Shown: positions 52,979 to 63,733, numbered from the stretch's first letter. The stretch is DNA of 64,000 nt from Acidaminococcus fermentans (GCF_009696675.1 NZ_VULN01000007.1:60508-124507), one strand, 5' to 3'. The notes: generated by a model from the sequence alone, not told the origin. Program-made: numbers and translations.

Positions 52979-54025
52979 TTAGTCAATGGAAATCAGTTCG
53001 TATTTGTCGTTGCCCATCTTCAGGTCCCGCATGGCCTGGAGCTGGTGGAGCCCATGACGGGATTCGATCCGTTCGATGAGATCCTTCTTGTCGTCGTTTT
53101 TCCGGCCATAGACCAGATCCACACTGGCCTGGTCCACAGCCAGGATATCCGTAGAAGCCAGCATCCCCAGATCGGCGATCTTGGGTTCGGCTGCCGACGT
53201 CCCGGCACAGTCGCAGTCTACGGACATCCGGCGCAGCACATTCAAGAAGACGATGTGCTTACCGAAATAGTCCACCGTGGCCTTCCCAGAATCCGCCATC
53301 AGTTCCATGAAAGTATCCTGCTTGGGCATTTTCCCCCAGGCTTCTCCCGCAGGAGGCATGGGACCAGTGGTATAGCCGTGGACCTGACGCTTCCCATGCT
53401 GGCCGGAGGCACAGCCAATGGCGATGTTCTTCAGGGAGCCCCCGTAGCCGCCCATGGTATGCCCTTTGAAATGGGTCAGCACCACCATGGAATCGTAGTT
53501 GATAATGTGGCCGCCCATGGCCACTTCCTTCAGGTGTTTGCCGCCCCGGACCGGCAGATCCACATCCCCTTCTTCATCCATGATGTCCACCGGACAGAAG
53601 TCCCAGCCGTTGACCTTCAGGGTTTCCCGGTGGGATTCGGTGGTGTACCGGTCGCCCGGGTACAAGGTATTGGTTTCTACGATGTTGCTGTTGGGGATGT
53701 GTTGGATCAGGGCCTTCACCATATCCCTCGGCAGGATATTGGGACCATGTTTTTCTCCGGTGTGGAGCTTCACGGCCACTTTCCCGTAGATCCCTTCATT
53801 GATTTTATCGTACAGGGCAATCAGATGGACTGCATCGATGTGTTTGGTGTAATACACTTTGGCCCGGGAGCCTTCTTCGTCCGCCGCTTTTTTGCCGGTT
53901 TCGTCTTCAGACCCCACCACAGGAGCCTGAGCCATCACTTTGGGCAGACCGCTTTTGGCCAAAAAGGCGCCGGCCGCCACTCCGACCATGACTTTCAAAA
54001 AATCTCTTCTGGACAATTCTTTCAT
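52979..54025 (-). CDS. DUF362 protein with a Tat signal peptide
   Basis: A 348-residue exported protein. The N-terminus has the twin-arginine motif S-R-R-D-F-L-K near 5-11, a hydrophobic stretch and an A-Q-A cleavage site near 35. The mature part matches DUF362, with V-L-T-H-F-K-G-H-T-M-G-G near 190 and a cysteine pair D-C-D-C near 272. DUF362 proteins often carry iron-sulfur clusters, but no full ferredoxin domain is seen here. It is first in an operon with tatA and tatC, so it is probably their main substrate. Confidence 0.88.
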   Translation of the reverse strand: MKELSRRDFLKVMVGVAAGAFLAKSGLPKVMAQAPVVGSEDETGKKAADEEGSRAKVYYTKHIDAVHLIALYDKINEGIYGKVAVKLHTGEKHGPNILPRDMVKALIQHIPNSNIVETNTLYPGDRYTTESHRETLKVNGWDFCPVDIMDEEGDVDLPVRGGKHLKEVAMGGHIINYDSMVVLTHFKGHTMGGYGGSLKNIAIGCASGQHGKRQVHGYTTGPMPPAGEAWGKMPKQDTFMELMADSGKATVDYFGKHIVFLNVLRRMSVDCDCAGTSAAEPKIADLGMLASTDILAVDQASVDLVYGRKNDDKKDLIERIESRHGLHQLQAMRDLKMGNDKYELISID

Positions 54026-54246
54026 TGCCGATCTCTCCTCCCTGTTTCTGCTGTCTGTTATACAACCGGAACTCCTCTGCCGGTCATGGAATTTTTTGTC
54101 ATATACTTCCTATGAATGCAGTATAGCAGGAATGGGAGAGCATGATAAATACTTATGGTCTATTGACTGAAATACGAAAAACGTATAGTTTTCTTGACCG
54201 TTCCCCGGAAAGAACCCGGACCGCTCCCTTCCCCATCAAGGTATGA

Positions 54247-54252
54247 TATAAT
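54247..54252 (+). promoter_or_regulatory. -10 element upstream of crcB
   Basis: TATAAT at 54247-54252, 32 bases before the ATG, without a clear -35. The preceding 200 bases also contain ATACG-N5-CGTAT (54172-54186) between the divergent operons. Confidence 0.45.
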
Positions 54253-54284
54253 AATCGTCATAACCCAATAAAGGAGACTTTACC

Positions 54285-54643
54285 ATGACTGAATGTCTGA
54301 TTGTTGGTCTGGGGGGCTTTATCGGGTCCGTGGTCCGGTATCTGATCGGGCTGTTGCCCTTGAGCCACAGCAGCGGCTTTCCTCTCAAGACCTTTTTCAT
54401 CAATATCGTCGGGGCCTTTCTTATCGGCCTGGTGGCGGCTCTGGCCGCCAGAAACTCCCTCCATCCCCGGCTGGCCCTGTTCCTGAAGGTTGGCATCTGC
54501 GGAGGCTTCACCACCTTTTCTTCTTTTGCCCTGGAAAGCCAGCAGCTGGTGGACAAAGGGGCTCCTGTCACCGCCGCCCTGTACATGGCCCTGAGCCTGT
54601 TCTTCGGGATCCTGGCCTGCATCCTGGGCCAGAAGGTGCTGTA

Positions 54644-54644
<1 letters not shown>
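54285..54644 (+). CDS. crcB: Fluoride channel CrcB/Fluc
   Basis: A 119-residue four-helix membrane protein that exports fluoride as a dual-topology dimer. G-G-F-I-G-S-V-V-R-Y near 8-17, N-I-V-G-A-F near 40 and the G-G-F-T-T-F-S-S-F motif near 73-81 are the family's pore residues. Only one copy is present, which fits a homodimer. AAAGGAG precedes the ATG. It overlaps the following pseudouridine synthase by one base. Confidence 0.93.
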
Positions 54645-56457
<1,813 letters not shown>

Positions 56458-56500
56458 GATGCGGCCCAACCGGCGTCCCGCAACGGTACAATGGTACAAA

Positions 56501-56537
56501 AAAAGAACTGCCTCCCTTACTGGGCGGCAGTTCTTTT
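56501..56537. terminator. Bidirectional terminator between fba and tetR
   Basis: AAAAGAACTGCC (56501-56512) pairs with GGCAGTTCTTTT (56526-56537). A and T runs flank both sides, and the stop of the minus-strand regulator lies inside the loop. Confidence 0.85.
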
Positions 56538-57200
56538 TATATGTCCGTACAGGAACCGGTCCATCATCCCTTTCACCGATTCCTCCATATTGTTCACATT
56601 CAAGGCTCCCTGGTTGCTCAGCATGAAGATGCTGAAATAGAAATTCTGAGCCATCAGGGGCAGATCCTCAATGGGTTTGATATAGGCATCATCCATGGCC
56701 CGCTGGAAAATATCCCGGAGAATGACCACTTCTGACCGGATCAGTTCCGCATACCGGCGCTTTACAGCGATTTCATCCTCTTCCGGCGGTTTCCCCCACC
56801 GGACTTCCAGATTCCAGTTCTGCTTTTTCTCATCCCATTTCAGACGCCATCCAGCCTGCTCCGTCAGCAGTTCAAACAGGATCACCGACCAGAGAGTTTC
56901 GTTTTTGTACAGGAACTTCAGAAAAGTGAACACATAGCTCTGGAACTGTTCGGCAAAATCCCTGTGTTCTCCCACCGCCTGGTTCAGATCCTTGATCAGT
57001 TTCCGGTTTTTGACTTCCACCAGGGTATAAAAGAGGTTTTCTTTGTTTTTGTAGTATTTGTATACGGTCCCCTTCCCGGTATCTGCAATTTTGATGATTT
57101 CGTCCAGGGTAGCCTGACTGTATCCTTTGTGGGAAAAGACTTTTTCAGCGGCTTTCAGGATCCGTTTTTCTTTGGAAAGGGAAGAATTGATTTTCACCAT
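56517..57200 (-). CDS. TetR/AcrR-family transcriptional regulator
   Basis: A 227-residue regulator. The N-terminal helix-turn-helix (about 10-55) reads I-L-K-A-A-E-K-V-F-S-H-K-G-Y, T-L-D-E-I and G-T-V-Y-K-Y-Y-K-N-K-E-N-L-F. The C-terminal ligand domain is not recognisable in detail. The ATG at 57200 is chosen because the promoter -10 lies at 57242-57247, so an upstream ATG at 57239 would fall at the transcription start. Its target is unknown; the adjacent AEC transporter is a candidate. Confidence 0.9.
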   Translation of the reverse strand: MVKINSSLSKEKRILKAAEKVFSHKGYSQATLDEIIKIADTGKGTVYKYYKNKENLFYTLVEVKNRKLIKDLNQAVGEHRDFAEQFQSYVFTFLKFLYKNETLWSVILFELLTEQAGWRLKWDEKKQNWNLEVRWGKPPEEDEIAVKRRYAELIRSEVVILRDIFQRAMDDAYIKPIEDLPLMAQNFYFSIFMLSNQGALNVNNMEESVKGMMDRFLYGHIKRTAAQ

Positions 57201-57241
57201 AGTTGTTGGTTTCCTCCGTGATACTTGCTGTCTTGTCATTT

Positions 57242-57247
57242 ATTATA
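57242..57247 (-). promoter_or_regulatory. -10 element of tetR-type gene
   Basis: TATAAT on the minus strand (complement of 57242-57247), placing transcription start near 57235. Confidence 0.5.
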
Positions 57248-57299
57248 TCATTTTCCGCCCCAAAATGCCTGTATTTTCACACCGAAATTTTTCTTGTTT

Positions 57300-58238
57300 T
57301 CACAAAAGTCCCAGGTTTTTCGTGACAAAAACCCAGAGGAACATGGTGATGCAGGACAGGGCCGAACTGAAGATCACGCAGTTTCCGGCCAGCTCTCCGT
57401 CGCTGTCCATCTGTTGGGCCATGGCAAAGGACGCCACCGCACAGGGAGTGGCGGACATGGCCATGAGCGCCGCCAGGTCCACCTGCCGGTATCCCAGCGC
57501 CACCGCACCCCCGATTACAATAAGAGGCGCAATCACCAGACGGCCGGCCACGGTAAAGGCCAGTTCCCGGATCTCACTGATGGCACCCTGGAGTGTAAAG
57601 GAAGCCCCCAGGACGATCAGGGCAAAAGGGGTGGTGCTGCCGGCAATGGCTTTGACGCATTTCAAGAGAGCCGCCGGCAGAGGAAAAGGCAGCAGCTTGC
57701 ACACAAGACCGGCCACGGCTCCCAGGATCATAGGGTTCCGGGCCACTCCCGCCAGGATGTGGAGAGGATTGAAGGAACCGCCCCGGAAAGTTTCCAGGGT
57801 GAACACTGCCAGCACATTGTAAATGGGGATGATAATGGCACAGAGCATCAAAGGAACCGCCGCCGCTTCCGGCCCGTAAAGGTTTTCTACCAGAGGCACA
57901 CCCAAAAGGATGAAGTTGCTCCGGTAAAAGGCCTGGATCATGGCTCCTCTCTTTTTGTTGTCTTTCACCAGGGTCGTGACCAGCACCCATCCCACCACAT
58001 AAACCGTCAGCAGAGATCCTACGGCAAACAGGACGAAGCCAGGCCGCATCACCTTGCTGATGTCGGTGAAATAGACAGAGTAGAACATGTTGGTGGGCAG
58101 GAACACCCCGAACACGATCTTGTTGAAGTTGGAAATGTGGCCTTCGTTAAAGTGGTACCGTTTCCGGGCCAGAAGGCCGATGGCCATGTAAATCATCAGA
58201 GGCAGCACAGCCCCTGCCGCAATCCAGAAATTTTCCAT
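57300..58238 (-). CDS. AEC-family transporter
   Basis: A 312-residue membrane carrier of the auxin efflux carrier family with about ten hydrophobic segments in two halves. In bacteria the family exports or exchanges organic acids such as malate or malonate. P-L-V-E-N-L-Y-G near 112 and N-P-M-I-L-G near 168 fit the family. The ATG at 58238 has GGAGGG 8 bases upstream; the longer frame is unsupported. It precedes the TetR-type gene on the same strand. Confidence 0.9.
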   Translation of the reverse strand: MENFWIAAGAVLPLMIYMAIGLLARKRYHFNEGHISNFNKIVFGVFLPTNMFYSVYFTDISKVMRPGFVLFAVGSLLTVYVVGWVLVTTLVKDNKKRGAMIQAFYRSNFILLGVPLVENLYGPEAAAVPLMLCAIIIPIYNVLAVFTLETFRGGSFNPLHILAGVARNPMILGAVAGLVCKLLPFPLPAALLKCVKAIAGSTTPFALIVLGASFTLQGAISEIRELAFTVAGRLVIAPLIVIGGAVALGYRQVDLAALMAMSATPCAVASFAMAQQMDSDGELAGNCVIFSSALSCITMFLWVFVTKNLGLL

Positions 58239-58313
58239 ATGGGACCCCCTCCATGCAAAGTTGGACAATATTCCTTATTAAGGGTACCATATTTTTCTAA
58301 ATTCATCAACAAT

Positions 58314-58360
58314 TGGAAAAGGGAAGGGGGACCGTCCTTCAGGACGGTGGAAGGGTTCCC
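58314..58360 (-). terminator. Terminator of OLD nuclease gene
   Basis: ACCGTCCT (58331-58338) and AGGACGGT (58341-58348), with outer GGGAA/TTCCC pairing, are followed on the minus strand by TTTTCC. It lies just after the nuclease stop. Confidence 0.65.
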
Positions 58361-58374
58361 TTTATACGGACATG

Positions 58375-60033
58375 TTACGCCCGTTCCGGCACCGTGGCCA
58401 GTCTCCCGGCGGCCTGGATCACCCGGACAAAGGCCGGAGGCACTTCTTCCCGCTGGAGGGACTGGCCGATAAGCCTGCCCAGGATCACTCCCTTGTTGCT
58501 GTAGAGCCAGGCGAAATAATACACCCAGGCCGGACCCTGGTGAGGTTTTGCCTTGTACAAAGGCCCCGGGGGAAAATCCCGGGGATCCAGCTGGAGCTTG
58601 TGGCAGGCCTTCTTCACCATATCATAACTGGTCCGGCCCGTGCCGCCGCAGGCCACATCGATGATCCGGTCCAGGGCCTGGCGCTTCCCCCGCTGGAGCA
58701 TCGTCTGGGACAGGTCCATTTCAAAGCAAACCCCGTCGGTGAAGTACACCCCCTTCTCCTTTTTGTGGGCATCCTTCACGTCTGCATCGTACAGGGCCAC
58801 CACCGGCAGCCGGAAATATTCCAGCAGCTTCTTGATCTTGGCAATGGAGCTTTCCCCCCGGGCGTTGATGAGACAGATCCCGTAATAATCGAAGGGCACC
58901 CCCACTGTCTTTCCGAACAGCTGGAAGCAGCCGTATTCCGTTTCCCCTTCCACCAGGATCACGCTCCGGGCATAAAGGGCCTCCTTCACTTCCGGGAAGT
59001 GCATGATCAGGTGTTTTTCGATCTCCCGGTTCACATGGAAACTGGAGCCGCAGGCCGCTTTGACCAGTCCCCGGTAGTCATGGTACAGCCGGAGGATGTT
59101 CCGGTAGTCGTCTATGAGAGAATCGGTGGAATGGGTCACCACAAACAGCTGGCCCCGGAGACCGTCCAGACCGAACAGGTCTTTCAGCAGGGCGCAGAAC
59201 TGGCTGTCCTCGTTGTTCAGCAGCTGCTGGTAGTACTGGAGGATGGACCGCTGCATGTAGGGATGGAGGTGGATCTCCGGCTCGTCGATGGAGATGATAA
59301 GAGGCAGGAACCGTCTCCCCTTCCCGTCCACGATAATGTTGTGCTCCAGAGGCACCGCCTTGCTGTGGGCCATAAGATATACCTGGGTAATGATCCGCAG
59401 GGCCGCCAGGGAAATGAATTTCAGATTGTCCGCCCGGTGCCGGTTGCTCCGGCAGAGGATCCGGGACAGATAAAAAATGCATTCATAATAGGAAGAATCA
59501 AAATATCCCACATTCACTTCGTGCTGGATGAACCGCCGTTCCTCTTCCGGCATGGGGCCGCAGTGGCTGGCTTCCCACTGGGCCAGGCACTTTTCCAGGG
59601 CCCGGTATACCTGGGGACGCACCGTCTGGTCATCCTGGCTGATGGCGGAATAGCTTACATACCGGAGCCGGCGGATGGTCTCCAGAGGAAGCTCCTTCCC
59701 GGTTTCCCCGTCGTACAGATGGGGGCAGATATCCGTCACCTTCATTTCCAGCCGCACCCGGATCTTCTCCAAATGTTCCTGGGGCGTATCCGCAAAATAT
59801 TCCTCCGCTCCCTCCAACAGATGTAGATCCAGGGTGATGCGGATCGGTTGGTTGGGGTCATCGTAATCGTTTTCCGGCAGGGTCCAGGCATTGGCCATAT
59901 AGGAAAGAAGACGGAGAAAGCCGCTTTTGCCGATGTCGTTTTCCCCCACCAGATAATTGGCCAGCGGATGGAAAGTCATGGTGATGTCTTTGAAGTTCCG
60001 GTAATTCTGGATACGCATACTGGATAAATACAT
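58375..60033 (-). CDS. OLD-family ATPase/TOPRIM nuclease
   Basis: A 552-residue protein with an ABC-type ATPase and a C-terminal TOPRIM domain, the overcoming-lysogenization-defect layout. Walker A is G-E-N-D-I-G-K-S at 30-37. I-S-I-D-E-P-E-I-H-L-H-P near 248-259 is the Walker B/D-loop region. The TOPRIM metal site shows L-V-E-G-E-T-E near 358-364 and D-A-D near 416. Such proteins cut DNA and some defend against phage. No UvrD/GajB partner is adjacent, so this is a stand-alone form. GGAGGTG precedes the ATG. Confidence 0.88.
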   Translation of the reverse strand: MYLSSMRIQNYRNFKDITMTFHPLANYLVGENDIGKSGFLRLLSYMANAWTLPENDYDDPNQPIRITLDLHLLEGAEEYFADTPQEHLEKIRVRLEMKVTDICPHLYDGETGKELPLETIRRLRYVSYSAISQDDQTVRPQVYRALEKCLAQWEASHCGPMPEEERRFIQHEVNVGYFDSSYYECIFYLSRILCRSNRHRADNLKFISLAALRIITQVYLMAHSKAVPLEHNIIVDGKGRRFLPLIISIDEPEIHLHPYMQRSILQYYQQLLNNEDSQFCALLKDLFGLDGLRGQLFVVTHSTDSLIDDYRNILRLYHDYRGLVKAACGSSFHVNREIEKHLIMHFPEVKEALYARSVILVEGETEYGCFQLFGKTVGVPFDYYGICLINARGESSIAKIKKLLEYFRLPVVALYDADVKDAHKKEKGVYFTDGVCFEMDLSQTMLQRGKRQALDRIIDVACGGTGRTSYDMVKKACHKLQLDPRDFPPGPLYKAKPHQGPAWVYYFAWLYSNKGVILGRLIGQSLQREEVPPAFVRVIQAAGRLATVPERA

Positions 60034-60064
60034 GGAAGCACCTCCGGGAGCCAGGAAACCAACA

Positions 60065-60113
60065 GAAAAAAGCCGGGGACGGACAAGGCCCGCAGGCCCC
60101 GTTCATCCCCGGC
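60065..60113 (-). terminator. Terminator of rubrerythrin gene
   Basis: GCCGGGGA (60072-60079) and TCCCCGGC (60106-60113) form the stem, with TTTTTT following on the minus strand. Confidence 0.85.
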
Positions 60114-60150
60114 GGGAGTTCAGACCGCAGCATCCACGCTGCAGACTGGA

Positions 60151-60699
60151 TTATTTGGCAAAGTAACGGGCCAGCAGACCATCGAAGACACGGCCATGAC
60201 GGGCTTCGTCTTTGGCCATTTCATGGACAGTGTCATGGATGGCATCATAGCCCAGCTGTTTGGCCAGGGTAGCAATTTCCTTCTTGCCGGCGCAGGCACC
60301 CTGTTCTGCAGCAGCCCGCATTTCCAGGTTCTTCTTGGTGCTGTCGGTAACCACTTCGCCCAGCAGTTCAGCAAATTTGGCAGCATGTTCCGCTTCTTCG
60401 AAAGCAATCCGTTTGTAGGCTTCCGCCACTTCCGGATATCCTTCCCGGTCAGCCACCCGGCTCATGGCCAGATACATGCCAACTTCGGAGCATTCACCGG
60501 TGAAGTGCTGACGCAGGCCTTCCAGGACCCGTTCATCCACGCCTTTGGCTACGCCAACCACGTGTTCATCAGCGTATTCCTTTACGCCTTCTTTCAGTTC
60601 GTCGAATTTATCTTTCGGAGCGCCGCACTGAGGGCATTTTTCCGGAGCTTCTTCCCCTTCATACACATAACCGCACACTCTGCAAATAAATTTTTTCAT
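60151..60699 (-). CDS. Reverse rubrerythrin
   Basis: A 182-residue non-haem iron protein. The rubredoxin domain is N-terminal (C-R-V-C at 6-9 and C-P-Q-C at 22-25), and the ferritin-like diiron domain follows (about 50-182, with E-x-x-H ligands in F-E-E-A-E-H and K-D-E-A-R-H). This order is the reverse of classical rubrerythrin. In clostridia such proteins reduce peroxide and oxygen with NADH-derived electrons. GGGGAGG precedes the ATG. A PerR-like palindrome sits in its leader. Confidence 0.94.
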   Translation of the reverse strand: MKKFICRVCGYVYEGEEAPEKCPQCGAPKDKFDELKEGVKEYADEHVVGVAKGVDERVLEGLRQHFTGECSEVGMYLAMSRVADREGYPEVAEAYKRIAFEEAEHAAKFAELLGEVVTDSTKKNLEMRAAAEQGACAGKKEIATLAKQLGYDAIHDTVHEMAKDEARHGRVFDGLLARYFAK

Positions 60700-60755
60700 A
60701 AGAAAAGCCTCCCCTTGAAACTGTGGCCACCGGATTGTTAATCCGATAAGCCTAC

Positions 60756-60799
60756 TTTTTAATAATCTTTATTAAAAACTTCTTACAGTCCTAATTATA
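60756..60799 (-). promoter_or_regulatory. Rubrerythrin promoter with PerR/Fur-like palindrome
   Basis: On the minus strand TGCTATAAT (TATAAT is the complement of 60794-60799) is followed by TTTTTAATAA (60756-60765), TCT and TTATTAAAAA (60769-60778), a perfect 10-bp inverted repeat just downstream of the start. A second small palindrome, CGGATT/AATCCG, lies at 60731-60745. Confidence 0.6.
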
Positions 60800-60850
60800 G
60801 CAGATTTTAAAGGAAAAGCAAGGGGGAAAATGAATAAACGGAATTGTGCG

Positions 60851-61163
60851 GGAACGCAGGAAAAACATCCTGCGTTCATCGGAACCGTAGGGGCTCCACG
60901 CCGGGGAGCCCGCAAGATCATCGTACACCCGTGGGTAATGCGGGCCGCCGGGCTGCGGCCCCTACGGATTTTGCAAGATAACAGGAAAAACATCCTGCGT
61001 TCATCGGAACCGTAGGGGCTCCACGCCGGGGCACCCACAAAATTATCGTACACCCTTGGGCAATGCGGGCCGCCGGGCCTGCGGCCCCTACGGATTGTTC
61101 GGGATCACAGGAAAACAACATGCGTTCATCGTCACCGTAGGGGTTCCACGACGGGGAACCCGC
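60851..61163. repeat. REP array in tandem 125-bp units
   Basis: Forward REPs at 60885-60913, 61010-61037 and 61135-61163 recur every 125 bases. Reverse REPs at 60940-60967 and 61065-61093 alternate with them. Each unit also has an ACGCAGG/CCTGCGT or related hairpin before it. The third unit is incomplete and diverged. This fills most of the 570-base gap between rubrerythrin and the RAYT gene; no gene is seen in it. Confidence 0.85.
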
Positions 61164-61270
61164 AAAACATCGTACACCCGTGTGTAAACCAGGACCTACC
61201 GGACCAATTTGCTTTTAATTCGAATAATTGTTATAATTTTCAGAACATATAACGAAAGGACGGTTGTCGT

Positions 61271-61765
61271 ATGCTCCCAACCCGCAAAAATCCCCATTTA
61301 TCCCACTACGATTATTCCCAAAATGGCTGCTATTTCATTACTCTGTGTACTGAAAAACGAAAAATGCTGCTGGGCAGGATATCTGCGGGAATGATGGAGA
61401 TGTCGTTTCTTGGGGAACTGGCGGATAAAGAGCTTTCAGTGCTTGGACGATTCTTTGAGGATATAGCCATCTCCGAAAAAGTCATCATGCCCAACCACAT
61501 CCATTTTATCGTTCGGATCCTGCAATCGGGCAGCCATTCTCCATTGTCCATTGGACGATTCGTGAATCTGTACAAAGGCCGTGTATCCCGAAAGGCCGGA
61601 TACGCTCTCTGGCAGCGGGGATATTATGAACATATTATACGGACGCCTGACGATTATACCCGGGCAGCCCAGTATATCCGGAACAATCCGGCCCAGTGGT
61701 CGTTGGATCAGTACAACAGACAGGAGGAAATGACTGCACAACGGAATCAGGGACGGATACGGTGA
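61271..61765 (+). CDS. REP-associated tyrosine transposase (RAYT)
   Basis: A 164-residue single-strand DNA transposase of the IS200/IS605-related Y1 family. The HUH metal motif is H-I-H at 76-78 in M-P-N-H-I-H-F-I-V. The family's W-x-R-x-Y-Y-E-H-x-I-R occurs near 114-124, with the catalytic tyrosine at Y118 or Y119. It resembles the domesticated RAYTs that process REP hairpins. It is flanked on both sides by REPs of one family, the classic REPtron layout. AAAGGA lies 11 bases before the ATG. It is more AT-rich than neighbouring genes. Confidence 0.9.
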   Translation: MLPTRKNPHLSHYDYSQNGCYFITLCTEKRKMLLGRISAGMMEMSFLGELADKELSVLGRFFEDIAISEKVIMPNHIHFIVRILQSGSHSPLSIGRFVNLYKGRVSRKAGYALWQRGYYEHIIRTPDDYTRAAQYIRNNPAQWSLDQYNRQEEMTAQRNQGRIR

Positions 61766-61796
61766 GCAAGCGAATTCCATCCTGGGTTCATCGGAA

Positions 61797-61825
61797 CCGT
61801 AGGGGCTCCACGCCGGGGAGCCCGC
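61797..61825 (+). repeat. REP copy downstream of RAYT
   Basis: Nearly identical to the forward REP at 60885-60913, including the preceding TTCATCGGAA. It closes the RAYT-REP unit on the right. Confidence 0.85.
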
Positions 61826-61864
61826 AAAATCATCGTGCGTCCATGGGTAACCTGGGGTCTTCTT

Positions 61865-63733
61865 TTATTTTCCGTACTCCCCTCTCATGGTCCTGGCGTT
61901 GTCTTTGGTAATAGCGTAATCTGGATGGGAGAAATCGTATCGAGGGTCGTAGTGGTTGGTCTGAGCCTGGATCAGGCCGGATACGGTTTCGAACAGCAGA
62001 TCATTGGTGAACACGGTATTTTCGTGGGCCTGGAGGGCCTCTTCCACCCCGGGATAGGTGGTCCGGTACGCCGGGGACAGGTAAATCCACAGGGGAATCC
62101 GCACCATGTCGAAACTGAAAGGATGGGAAACATGTTTGTATTTCATGTTTTCTCCATGATCGGAAAGATACACCATTACCTGGAGGTTCAAATGATTCCG
62201 CCCATATTGGTAAACCTGCCGGAGCACCTCGTCCGTATAGGCCAGAGAGGTATCAAATGACCCTTCTTCTGCGGGAACTTGAGAAAATGAATGACTTTGG
62301 GCGAATGGTTGGGGGACTCTGTCCCGGTACCGGTAGTGGCTGCCGTTGAGATGGAGGACAATAAAGTTGTTCTTTCCTTTTGGGACGGTTTTCAGCAGTT
62401 CCAGCAATTGGCCATCATGTTTCCAGGAAATCCATTTACGGGTATCAGCCTGGTTGGCCAGGGTGGTAATGGCTGCATCCCATACCTCGCCTTTCCCCTG
62501 AGAAGAAAACCAGTACGTATGGTATCCAGCCTTTTTGGCTATGCTGACCAAATCTGCGGCTTCTCCCAAAGGAACATGATTGTACTGATTGGAACTGGTC
62601 AGAGCCTGACTCAGGGCCATGACCGTATTGGAAAAGCATGAATAGGCCTGGGGAAAGAAGTAAAAGCCTTTGGTTCCCTTTACGCTGGATTCCCAGGGGG
62701 TGGTTTCCCATGGATATTCCGGAGTAAAGGCCGGCATATAGTCCCGGCAGGCAGTTTCTCCCACAACCAGGAGTACAGTGCCCGGGAGTTTCTTTGGAAG
62801 GGGTTCCGGGTTTTTCAATACAATCTGCTGCTGATTCTTCTGGATATTTTTCTTCAGAGCATTAAAGGCCTGCATGGGTCCCCCATCCAGCCGATGAAGC
62901 CCCGCATAGATGTCCAGAGGGAAATAAGCACTGCCTTTATGGGCAAGGGTAAAAAGCATAAGGAATACACAGAAAGAAAGGACAGCTTGCTGAAATTGGG
63001 TATAGTGCAGTTTCTTTTTGGGTTCCCGGATGCTGAAATTCCAGCTGATCAGCAACAGGACCAGCAGCACGCCTCCAAAAATGGCCAGCTGGAATCCCGA
63101 AAACATAGAACACAGGTATTCACGGGCTTCTTTTACATTGGTTGCCAGAATGGACAGAAGGGAAATATCATCGAAAAGACTGTGGTATTTCATAAAGTAT
63201 CCAACATATACCAGGGGACAGAGCTGCAGGAAGAAAGTAAGGCAAAAAGCCGCTCCCTGCTGGATCCGGAACAGTACCCTGTTTTTGTGCTGGTTGACCA
63301 ACAGGAATTCCAGTATCAGCAGGACCAGGAAGAACATGATGCCGCTTCTGTAGTAGCGGACATAAAGGTTGGTGAGGATTCTGATGTTGTGGGAAGTATG
63401 GGGCAAACAGACGTAGATATAGCTGTAGCCAGTCAGCCAAATGGTCATGGCTAAAACGGCCACCCTTGCCTTAGAATAAAATTCCTGCAATGGGAAAAAA
63501 CCAGTGAGAATATAAAGAAAACCAAAAACAAGGAACAGAGATTTGAGCATAGGCTGGTAATCATCAAACGGGATGGAAATTTGTTGGGAAACACCGAATA
63601 TCGACAGAAAAGCAAAACTGTAAAGGGTAAGGACCAAAAAAAGAGCATATCGCACCCGGTCTTTTCTCTGGGTATTCAAGAAAGCTGTAAAAAAGGCCCA
63701 TTTCTTTTTGAAAACAAGCTGTAGCTGGTGCAA
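61865..63733 (-). CDS. Phosphoethanolamine transferase (EptA-like)
   Basis: A 622-residue inner-membrane enzyme. About five hydrophobic segments (to residue 240) are followed by a long sulfatase-fold domain outside the membrane. G-E-T-A-C-R near 324-329 holds the threonine nucleophile, and S-D-H-G-E near 530 supplies metal ligands. It would move phosphoethanolamine from phosphatidylethanolamine to lipid A or another glycan, implying an outer membrane. The start is a TTG at 63733 with GGGGGA 7 bases upstream; no early in-frame ATG exists. The gene is more AT-rich than the backbone. Confidence 0.85.
   Translation of the reverse strand: MHQLQLVFKKKWAFFTAFLNTQRKDRVRYALFLVLTLYSFAFLSIFGVSQQISIPFDDYQPMLKSLFLVFGFLYILTGFFPLQEFYSKARVAVLAMTIWLTGYSYIYVCLPHTSHNIRILTNLYVRYYRSGIMFFLVLLILEFLLVNQHKNRVLFRIQQGAAFCLTFFLQLCPLVYVGYFMKYHSLFDDISLLSILATNVKEAREYLCSMFSGFQLAIFGGVLLVLLLISWNFSIREPKKKLHYTQFQQAVLSFCVFLMLFTLAHKGSAYFPLDIYAGLHRLDGGPMQAFNALKKNIQKNQQQIVLKNPEPLPKKLPGTVLLVVGETACRDYMPAFTPEYPWETTPWESSVKGTKGFYFFPQAYSCFSNTVMALSQALTSSNQYNHVPLGEAADLVSIAKKAGYHTYWFSSQGKGEVWDAAITTLANQADTRKWISWKHDGQLLELLKTVPKGKNNFIVLHLNGSHYRYRDRVPQPFAQSHSFSQVPAEEGSFDTSLAYTDEVLRQVYQYGRNHLNLQVMVYLSDHGENMKYKHVSHPFSFDMVRIPLWIYLSPAYRTTYPGVEEALQAHENTVFTNDLLFETVSGLIQAQTNHYDPRYDFSHPDYAITKDNARTMRGEYGK

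Noticed and set aside
54026..54284. Fluoride riboswitch before crcB
   Set aside because: I could not find the conserved fluoride-riboswitch segments in this gap; only a -10 and a small palindrome are visible.
60851..61163. Regularly spaced repeats as a CRISPR array
   Set aside because: The period is 125 bases, the repeats alternate in orientation and the intervening sequence is itself repeated. They match dispersed REPs next to a RAYT gene.
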